From: Nocardia veterana NBRC 100344
Lineage (GTDB): Bacteria > Actinomycetota > Actinomycetes > Mycobacteriales > Mycobacteriaceae
Reading direction: 5' to 3'
Length of the DNA stretch: 64,000 bases
Assembly: GCF_000308855.1 (NCBI RefSeq)
Contig: NZ_BAGM01000065.1
Location: forward strand, 1-64,000
A program made the position numbers and the translations under genes. Position 1 is the stretch's first letter, and every line of letters begins with the position of its first letter. This document shows, piece by piece, positions 58,118 to 64,000 of this stretch. The notes under the pieces are model-generated. The model did not search any database. It saw only the letters and a list, made by a program, of their open reading frames with translations, and had not been told where the DNA came from.

Positions 58118-58942
58118 GTGAATCCGACCGAAATCCGCACCCACCCCTTCGATCTCGCCACCGAACTGGTGGCCTCGGGCACCGGGCGCTACCTCGGCCG
58201 GACCACCGCGGCCTATTCGAATATGGTGGGCCCCTTCGGCGACGTCACCGCGGCGACGGCGCTGCGGTCCGTCCTCGACGATCCGCGCCGCGCGGGCGAG
58301 CCGCTGTCGATCACCGTCAACTACGCGGGCCCGATCGCGGAGGGTCCGTTCACGGTCGAGGTCCGGCCGGTGCGCACCAATCGCAGCACCCAGCACTGGA
58401 TCGTCACCCTGAGCCAGGACGACGCGGTCACCACCACCGCGACCGTGATCTGTGGTTCCCGGCGGCCGACGTGGTCGGAAACCGAGCTCGAGCCTCCGGC
58501 CGTGCCCGCCCCGGAGGCCGTGGCACTCGCGCAGCCGCCGGAATTCCCGGTGTGGATGCGCAATTACGAGATGCGTTTCGTCGAAGGCGGCGGTCCGCTC
58601 GCCGGTGAGCCCGAGGAACGACCGCATTCGGTGACCACCCTGTGGGTCCGGGACACACCCGCCCGGCCGCTGGACCATCTCGCGGTGACCGCTCTGAGCG
58701 ATGTGTTCATCCCCCGCGTCATGGTGCGTTTCGGCCGCCTGGTGCCGGCCGGTACCGTCACCCTGACCGTGTACTTCCACGCCGATGCCGCCACCCTGGC
58801 CGCGCACGGCGACGCCCACGTCCTGGCCACCGCCCGCGCCCAGCATTTCGGCGCGGGATTCTTCGATCAGACCGCCGGGCTGTGGACCACCGACGGTGTC
58901 CCGCTCACCACCACGCATCAGCTGGTCTACTTCAAGCACTGA
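58118..58942 (+). CDS. Acyl-CoA thioesterase (TesB-like double hotdog)
   Basis: 274 aa from GTG 58118, with GAAGGAG upstream. The first hotdog has NMVGPFGDVTAATALRSVLD near residue 35 and ITVNYAGPIAEGPFTVEVRP near 67; the second has FIPRVMVRFGRLVPAGTVTL near 198 and ends ARAQHFGAGFFDQTAGLWTT. This is the TesB/4HBT-3 group, which hydrolyses acyl-CoA thioesters. The catalytic residues cannot be fixed by eye. It is followed by the lipase-maturation-factor gene, 80 bases later, possibly under its own promoter. Confidence 0.8.
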   Translation: MNPTEIRTHPFDLATELVASGTGRYLGRTTAAYSNMVGPFGDVTAATALRSVLDDPRRAGEPLSITVNYAGPIAEGPFTVEVRPVRTNRSTQHWIVTLSQDDAVTTTATVICGSRRPTWSETELEPPAVPAPEAVALAQPPEFPVWMRNYEMRFVEGGGPLAGEPEERPHSVTTLWVRDTPARPLDHLAVTALSDVFIPRVMVRFGRLVPAGTVTLTVYFHADAATLAAHGDAHVLATARAQHFGAGFFDQTAGLWTTDGVPLTTTHQLVYFKH

Positions 58943-58952
58943 CCCGTCCGCC

Positions 58953-58978
58953 GAGTCGGCGCGGTCGATTGCGGGTAT
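58953..58978 (+). promoter_or_regulatory. Weak SigB/SigF-type promoter candidate
   Basis: GAGT-N16-GGGTAT, 44 bases before ATG 59023. Fits the GNNT-N14-16-GGGTAY consensus but could be chance. Confidence 0.25.
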
Positions 58979-59022
58979 GCCACCGGGTGGACGCAGGTCT
59001 GCCGACCCGAGGAGCGGTGAGC

Positions 59023-60459
59023 ATGCACTGGTTCGGTGCGCCGGAGTACTGGTTGGCGCGCGAGGTCTTCCAGCGCGGTCTGGCGGTGATCTACCTGGTC
59101 GCGTTCGTCGGCGCGGCCCGGCAGTTCCGGGCGCTGCTCGGTGAACACGGCATGTTGCCGATCCCCCGATACCTCGCACGGGCCTCGTTTCGGCAGTCAC
59201 CGAGCCTTTTCCACCTGCACTACTCGGATCGCTTCTTCGCCGCGCTCGCCTGGACGGGCGCCGCGCTGTCGCTCGCCCTGGCCGCCGGTGCGGGCGACCG
59301 GGTTCCGTTGTGGGCGGCCATGCTGCTGTGGCTGCTGGCGTGGATCCTGTATCTGTCCATCGTCAATGTGGGCCAGACGTGGTATTCGTTCGGCTGGGAA
59401 TCACTGCTGCTGGAGACCGGGTTCCTCGCGGTCTTTCTGGGCAACGACCGCACCGCGCCGCCGGTCCTGGTGTTGTGGCTGGCCCGCTGGCTGCTGTTCC
59501 GGGTGGAGTTCGGCGCCGGGCTGATCAAACTGCGCGGCGACCCCTGCTGGCGCGATCTGACCTGTCTGTACTACCACCACGAGACGCAGCCGATGCCCGG
59601 CCCGCTGAGCTGGCTGTTCCACCACTTGCCGAAACCGCTGCACCGCGTGGAGGTGGCGGCCAACCATATCGCCCAGCTGGTGGTGCCGTTCGCGCTGTTC
59701 ACTCCGCAGCCGGTCGCGAGCGTGGCGGCGGCCGTGGTGATCGTCACCCAGCTGTGGCTGGTGTTGTCGGGCAATTTCGCCTGGCTGAACTGGCTGACGA
59801 TCGTGCTGGCCTGCACCGCGATCGATGCTCATTCGGCCGCGGCCGTGCTCCCGCTTCCGGCCGCACCCGCCCTGGCCGATCCCCCACTGTGGTTCACGGT
59901 CGTGACGTGCGCGTTCGCCGCGCTGGTCGTCGTCCTGAGCTACTGGCCGGCGCGGAATCTGCTGTCCGGGCGGCAGCTGATGAACGCCAGTTTCAACCGC
60001 TACCACCTGGTGAACACCTACGGCGCGTTCGGCCGCATCGAACGCAAGCGCTGGGAGTTGGTGATCGAGGGCACTCGCGATCACCACGTCACCGCCGAAA
60101 CCCGCTGGCGGGAGTACGAATTCAAGGGCAAGCCGGGCGATCCGCACCGGCTGCCCCGGCAGTGGGCGCCGTACCATCTGCGCCTGGATTGGCTGATGTG
60201 GTTCGCCGCCATCTCCCCCGCCTACGCCCGCCCCTGGCTCGCTCCCCTGCTCCGCCGCCTGCTGACCAACGATCGAGACACCCTGAAATTGTTGCGCCAC
60301 AATCCGTTTCCGGACCGGCCGCCGACCCACGTGCGGGTGCGCAACTACCGCTACCGATTCAGCAGCCGCGCCGAGCTCCGCAGCGAGCACCTGTGGTGGC
60401 ATCGGGTACCGGCCGGTGACCTGGTACCCCCGATCTCACTGTCGGCACTGGGCAGGTGA
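59023..60459 (+). CDS. Lipase maturation factor (LMF1)-family membrane protein
   Basis: 478 aa from ATG 59023, with GAGGAGC upstream. Family motifs include FGAPEYWLAREVFQRGLAVI at the start, YSFGWESLLLETGFLAVFLG near residue 122, RWLLFRVEFGAGLIKLRGDP near 155, then WRDLTCLYYHHETQPMPG, and the C-terminal ELVIEGTRDHH and WREYEFKGKPGDPHRLPRQW segments. About seven to eight membrane helices lie between. In vertebrates LMF1 helps lipases fold in the ER; the bacterial role is unknown. Codon usage is normal, so this is an established actinobacterial gene. Confidence 0.9.
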   Translation: MHWFGAPEYWLAREVFQRGLAVIYLVAFVGAARQFRALLGEHGMLPIPRYLARASFRQSPSLFHLHYSDRFFAALAWTGAALSLALAAGAGDRVPLWAAMLLWLLAWILYLSIVNVGQTWYSFGWESLLLETGFLAVFLGNDRTAPPVLVLWLARWLLFRVEFGAGLIKLRGDPCWRDLTCLYYHHETQPMPGPLSWLFHHLPKPLHRVEVAANHIAQLVVPFALFTPQPVASVAAAVVIVTQLWLVLSGNFAWLNWLTIVLACTAIDAHSAAAVLPLPAAPALADPPLWFTVVTCAFAALVVVLSYWPARNLLSGRQLMNASFNRYHLVNTYGAFGRIERKRWELVIEGTRDHHVTAETRWREYEFKGKPGDPHRLPRQWAPYHLRLDWLMWFAAISPAYARPWLAPLLRRLLTNDRDTLKLLRHNPFPDRPPTHVRVRNYRYRFSSRAELRSEHLWWHRVPAGDLVPPISLSALGR

Positions 60460-60478
60460 GCGGCCGGTCCCTGCCGAG

Positions 60479-61603
60479 CTATGCCACCACCGACCGCTGC
60501 GCCACACCCACGTACTCGCTGAGCGGCCGGATCAGCGCATTGGACTCGCCCTGTTCGATGATGTGGGCGGTCCAGCCGGTGATCCGGCTCATCACGAAGA
60601 TGGGCGTGAACGCCTCGATGTCGAAGCCGAGCAGGTAGTAGGCGGGCCCGGTGGGGAAATCGAGATTGGGCCGGATTCCGGTGGCCTCGATCATGGTTCG
60701 TTCGAGGATGTCGTACATCCGGAGCCATCGCTGCCCGCCGGTCGCGGTCGCGATGTCCACCAGCGCCGCCTTCATGGTCGGCACCCGGGAGTCGCCGTTC
60801 TTGTAGACCCGGTGACCGAACCCCATCACTTTCTCCTCGGCCGCCAGCCTGTTCCGCAACCATTCCGCGGCGCGGGCGGGATCACCGATGGCCAGCATGT
60901 CGCGCATGACGGCCTCGTTGGCGCCGCCGTGCAACCGGCCTTTCAGCGCGCCGATGGCGGCGGTGACCGCGCTGTAGATATCGGACAGTGTCGAGGTGAC
61001 CACGCGGGCGGCGAAGGTGGAGGCGTTGAACCCGTGCTCGGCGTAGAGGATCAACGACACCTCGAACGCTGCGACCAGTTCCGGAGCCGGCACCGAACCG
61101 AAACACATGTTCAGGAAGTTGGCCGCGAATCCCAGCTGCGAATGCGGGGGAATCGGCTCCAGCCCGTGCCGGCGGCGGTGATCGGCCGCCACGATGGTCG
61201 GGAGGACGGCGAGCATGCGTAAGGCCTTGTCCCGGTTCGCCTCCGGCGAATTGTCGTCCTCGAGCGGATCCTCCGCGCCCAGATAGCTGATCGCGGTGCG
61301 CACGACGTCCATGGGATGGCAGGTGTCGGGCAGTTTGGCCACCAGCGAGAGCAGCGAGCGGTCGGCGCGGCGGGCGGCACGCTCGCGCTGACAGAACAGT
61401 TCGAGCTGGGCGTCGCTGGGCAGCTCGCCGTTCCAGAGCAGATAGGCGACCTGTTCGAAACTGCAGTGGGCGGCCAGATCCTGGACCGCGTAACCGCGGT
61501 AGGTCAGGGAGTTGGTCTCCGGCACCACCTTGGAGATCGCGGTGGTGTCGACGACGACCCCGGCCAGCCCCTTGTTGATCGTGGGTACCCGGGTCTGCGT
61601 CAT
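60479..61603 (-). CDS. prpC: 2-methylcitrate synthase
   Basis: 374 aa from ATG 61603, ATGA-coupled to prpB. Citrate-synthase-fold motifs are VPETNSLTYRGYAVQDLAAH near residue 27, LYAEHGFNASTFAARV near 190 (His), MGFGHRVYKNGDSRVPTMKA near 262 (His) and LDFPTGPAYYLLGFD near 315 (Asp). It condenses propionyl-CoA with oxaloacetate to 2-methylcitrate in the methylcitrate cycle. Length and NSLTYRGY context fit PrpC rather than the longer GltA. Last gene of prpD-prpB-prpC. Confidence 0.92.
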   Translation of the reverse strand: MTQTRVPTINKGLAGVVVDTTAISKVVPETNSLTYRGYAVQDLAAHCSFEQVAYLLWNGELPSDAQLELFCQRERAARRADRSLLSLVAKLPDTCHPMDVVRTAISYLGAEDPLEDDNSPEANRDKALRMLAVLPTIVAADHRRRHGLEPIPPHSQLGFAANFLNMCFGSVPAPELVAAFEVSLILYAEHGFNASTFAARVVTSTLSDIYSAVTAAIGALKGRLHGGANEAVMRDMLAIGDPARAAEWLRNRLAAEEKVMGFGHRVYKNGDSRVPTMKAALVDIATATGGQRWLRMYDILERTMIEATGIRPNLDFPTGPAYYLLGFDIEAFTPIFVMSRITGWTAHIIEQGESNALIRPLSEYVGVAQRSVVA

Positions 61604-62517
61604 CGCCGGCCCCTTTCCGAGGCGAAATCGTAAATGTGGGAATCGAATTCGGCGTAGCGCTCGTATCGCACCAGTTCGTAGAGCCGGCTGCGGTGCTGCA
61701 TCCGGTCCAGCAGACCGGCCTGGGTTCCGGTGCGGTCGATCTCGCGCAGTCCGGCTTCGGCGGCCGACATCGCCAGCCGCAGCGTGGAGACCGGGTAGAT
61801 CACCGCGTTGTAGCCGATGGCTTCCAGCGTCCGCGCCGACAACAGGTCGGACTTGCCGAACTCGGTCATATTGGCCAGCAACGGAATCGACACCGCCGCC
61901 CGGAACTTCTCGAAATCGGCCGCGGCGGGCAGGGCTTCGGTGAAGATCAGGTCCGCCCCCGCGTCGGCGTAGGCGCGGGCCCGGTCGATCGCGGCATCGA
62001 CGCCCTCGAGGCCCGCCGCGTCGGTGCGGGCGCAGATCACGAAGTTCGGGTCGCGACGGGCGGCCACCGCGGCCCGCACCCGGCGCACCATGTCCGCGGT
62101 GGGCACCACGGCTTTGCCGTCGAGATGCCCGCAGCGCTTGGGGTTCACCTGATCCTCGAGATGCAGTCCCGCGATTCCGGCGTCCTCGAGCAGGGCCACC
62201 GTGCGGGCGGCGTTCATCGGCTCGCCGAATCCGGTGTCGGCATCGACGAGGACCGGAAGATCGGTCACCCGCGCGATCTGCCGGCTTCGCTCGGTGACCT
62301 CGCTCAGTGTCGTCAGCCCGATATCGGGCAGGGCCAGGTCGGCGGATACCACCGCGCCGGATACGTAGACCCCTTCGAAACCGATCTCCTGAATCAGCGT
62401 GGCCACCAAGGGGTTGAACGCGCCGGGGAGGCGTTGGATCCGGTTCGAGTTCAGCCCGGCCCGCAACGCGGCCCGTTTGTCGGCGGCGGAGGTGGCGGCG
62501 GCGAGCGGTCGGCTCAT
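61600..62517 (-). CDS. prpB: 2-methylisocitrate lyase
   Basis: 305 aa from ATG 62517, overlapping prpD by ATGA. The isocitrate-lyase/PEP-mutase fold is clear: [20 protein letters not shown] near residue 47, [17 protein letters not shown] near 92, and the catalytic [14 protein letters not shown] near 125 with the KRCGH cysteine. [16 protein letters not shown] near 215 completes the active site. It cleaves 2-methylisocitrate to pyruvate and succinate. Upstream prpD and downstream prpC make the complete methylcitrate operon. Confidence 0.93.
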   Translation of the reverse strand: MSRPLAAATSAADKRAALRAGLNSNRIQRLPGAFNPLVATLIQEIGFEGVYVSGAVVSADLALPDIGLTTLSEVTERSRQIARVTDLPVLVDADTGFGEPMNAARTVALLEDAGIAGLHLEDQVNPKRCGHLDGKAVVPTADMVRRVRAAVAARRDPNFVICARTDAAGLEGVDAAIDRARAYADAGADLIFTEALPAAADFEKFRAAVSIPLLANMTEFGKSDLLSARTLEAIGYNAVIYPVSTLRLAMSAAEAGLREIDRTGTQAGLLDRMQHRSRLYELVRYERYAEFDSHIYDFASERGRR

Positions 62518-64000
62518 CGGAACAGTCCTTCCGGTGATTTCGGCGCGCGCGCAAGCACATCCGCCGAGACGGTGAGCGTGAGTTCCGGCAGTTCGGCCGC
62601 GGACAACTCGCCCACGCGCTGCACCACATCGAGGAACCGCTCCTGTTCGGCCGGCGCGACGATGTCCTCGGCCAGGGTGCGGAATTTGGCGATGTACTGC
62701 TCGCGCCCGAACGGCCGTGCGCCCAGCGGGTGCGCATCGGCGACCGCGAGTTCGTCCACGATCACCTCGCCGTCGGTCAACGTGACCTCCGCGCGGGCGC
62801 CGAAGGCCTTCTCGTTCGGATCGGTGGCGTGGTAGCGCCGGGTCCATTCCGGATCCTCGGCGGTGGAGATCTTGTGCCACAGTTCGACGGTGTCGGGCCG
62901 CCGGGCTCGTTCGGGCGCGTAGGAGCGCTCGTGGTGCCAGGTGCCGTCCTGCAGCGCGACCGCGAAGATGTACATCACGGAGTGATCGAGGGTTTCGCGC
63001 GAGGCCTCCGGGTCGAATTTCTGCGGATCGTCGGAACCGGTGCCGATCACGACGTGGGTGTGGTGGCTGGTGTGCAGGACCACCGAGGCGATCCGGGCCG
63101 GGTCGCCGATGCGCTCGCGCATCCGGCGGGCCAGGTCGATCACGGCCTGGCTCTGATATTCGGCCGAATATTCCTTGGTGTAGGAGTCGAGGATGGCGCG
63201 TTTGGGTTCGCCCGGGCCGGGCAGCGGCACCGAGTATTCGGCGGTCGGGCCGCCGAGCAGCCGGGCGATGACACCGTCCTCACCCTCCCAGATCGGCGCG
63301 GGGGCGCCCTCACCGCGCATCGCGCGGTCGACGGCTTCCACCGCCATCTTGCCGGCGAACGCCGGCGCACAGGCCTTCCAACTGGAGATCTCGCCCTTGC
63401 GCGACTGCCGGGTCGCCGTCGTCGTGTGCAGGGCTTGGCCGATGGCCTGATAGATCGTCTCCGTGTCCAGCCCGAGCAGGGTGCCGATGCCCGCGGCCGC
63501 CGACGGCCCGAGGTGGGCGACGTGGTCGATCTTGTGCTCGTGCAGGCAGATCGCGCGCACCAAATCGATCTGAATCTCGTAACCGGTGGCCAGACCGCGG
63601 ATCAGATCGCGGCCGGTGCGGCCGGCGTGCTGGGCGACGGCCAGCACGGGTGGGATGTTGTCGCCCGGGTGCGAGTACTCCGCGGCCAGGAAGGTGTCGT
63701 GAAAGTCCAACTCGCGCACGGCGACCCCGTTCGCCCACGCGGCCCACTCGGGCGAGTAGCGGCCGCCGACGCCGAAGACGGTCGCGCCGGGGCGATACGG
63801 ATGGGCCAGCGCCTGCGCGCGGGCATTGGTCACCGGGCGGCGCAGCAGCGCCGCGGCTGCCACGGCGGCATTGTCGATGATCCGATTGACGATCATCTCC
63901 TCGGTTTCCGGCGGGACCTCCACCGGATCCGTGGCGACCTCGGCGATCCGCCAGGCGAGGTGTTCCGCGCGGGGGAACACCTCCGCCGAGCGGTGCGTGC
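62514..64000 (-). CDS. prpD: 2-methylcitrate dehydratase, N-terminus cut by window edge
   Basis: Partial at the right edge; about 495 residues are visible and the first few are missing, since the frame continues THRSAE before [19 protein letters not shown]. MmgE/PrpD motifs include [15 protein letters not shown] near visible residue 48, [20 protein letters not shown], and [20 protein letters not shown] near 155, then [18 protein letters not shown] near 195. It dehydrates 2-methylcitrate to 2-methylaconitate in propionate catabolism. First gene of the prpD-prpB-prpC operon; any regulator lies outside the window. Confidence 0.93.
   Translation of the reverse strand, partial: THRSAEVFPRAEHLAWRIAEVATDPVEVPPETEEMIVNRIIDNAAVAAAALLRRPVTNARAQALAHPYRPGATVFGVGGRYSPEWAAWANGVAVRELDFHDTFLAAEYSHPGDNIPPVLAVAQHAGRTGRDLIRGLATGYEIQIDLVRAICLHEHKIDHVAHLGPSAAAGIGTLLGLDTETIYQAIGQALHTTTATRQSRKGEISSWKACAPAFAGKMAVEAVDRAMRGEGAPAPIWEGEDGVIARLLGGPTAEYSVPLPGPGEPKRAILDSYTKEYSAEYQSQAVIDLARRMRERIGDPARIASVVLHTSHHTHVVIGTGSDDPQKFDPEASRETLDHSVMYIFAVALQDGTWHHERSYAPERARRPDTVELWHKISTAEDPEWTRRYHATDPNEKAFGARAEVTLTDGEVIVDELAVADAHPLGARPFGREQYIAKFRTLAEDIVAPAEQERFLDVVQRVGELSAAELPELTLTVSADVLARAPKSPEGLFR

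Noticed and set aside
60479..62737. A 752-codon frame running through prpC and beyond
   Set aside because: The real prpC starts at 61603. The rest is an out-of-frame shadow of prpB and prpD.
1..64000. tRNA/rRNA genes, CRISPR arrays, insertion sequences, prophage or integration sites
   Set aside because: No cloverleaf, rRNA, direct-repeat-spacer, transposase or integrase sequence was found on reading both strands; this was by eye only.

Overview
The window is high-GC actinobacterial chromosome, most likely from a Nocardia-like member of the Mycobacteriales. This rests on the G/C-rich third codon positions, TetR, GntR and DUF-family content typical of that order, an Rv2629-like gene, a prpD-prpB-prpC order, and dense ATGA/GTGA-coupled operons. 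The genus is inferred, not proven. I see no tRNA or rRNA genes, insertion sequences, prophage or CRISPR arrays. Base composition is fairly even apart from an A/T-richer gap near 9.05-9.3 kb.

Region by region: 0-9 kb holds a GntR regulator with a FadR-type operator, a fatty-acid-hydroxylase-like membrane protein, a TetR regulator, an envelope group (rhomboid-like protein, acyltransferase-SGNH protein, secreted esterase) and an unusual ANL-fold protein. From 9.7 to 28 kb is a stress/redox island: metallophosphoesterase, nucleotidyltransferase-BON fusion, a molybdopterin oxidoreductase without the usual Cys cluster, DUF4383, two related SDRs, a FUSC protein, a CrtI-like oxidoreductase, a baeRF/Rv2629 homologue, a hemerythrin and a manganese catalase. 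An EF-Tu-like relic sits between two of these genes.

28.8-40.8 kb is the most interesting block: two operons and a divergent gene that together encode GmhA, a GT9-GmhB fusion, HldE, a second PfkB kinase, three GT9-type enzymes, three other glycosyltransferases and an SDR. This is enough to make ADP-D-glycero-heptose and transfer it to an unknown acceptor in a Gram-positive host. HldE is translationally coupled to an 18-cysteine Csp-type copper-binding protein and lies downstream of a ChaB-type protein.

41-48.9 kb has Dps, a cytochrome P450 with an NAD-dependent epimerase, an ATP-dependent DNA ligase, and a cobalamin riboswitch ahead of cbtB-cbtA and a histidine-phosphatase-fold gene. 49-64 kb has a PlsC acyltransferase with a tandem palindromic operator, an OpuC-type compatible-solute ABC transporter, an Aquifex-type aconitase, a TesB-like thioesterase, a lipase-maturation-factor homologue and the methylcitrate operon (prpD cut by the right edge).

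A unifying signal is a repeated SigB/SigF-type promoter, GNNT (often GTTT)-N14-16-GGGTA, in front of many of the stress genes and two of the heptose transcription units. In four cases exactly nine bases separate the -10 box from the start codon, which suggests leaderless mRNAs. The block from about 11 to 43 kb may therefore behave as a general-stress regulon that includes a surface-glycan pathway.
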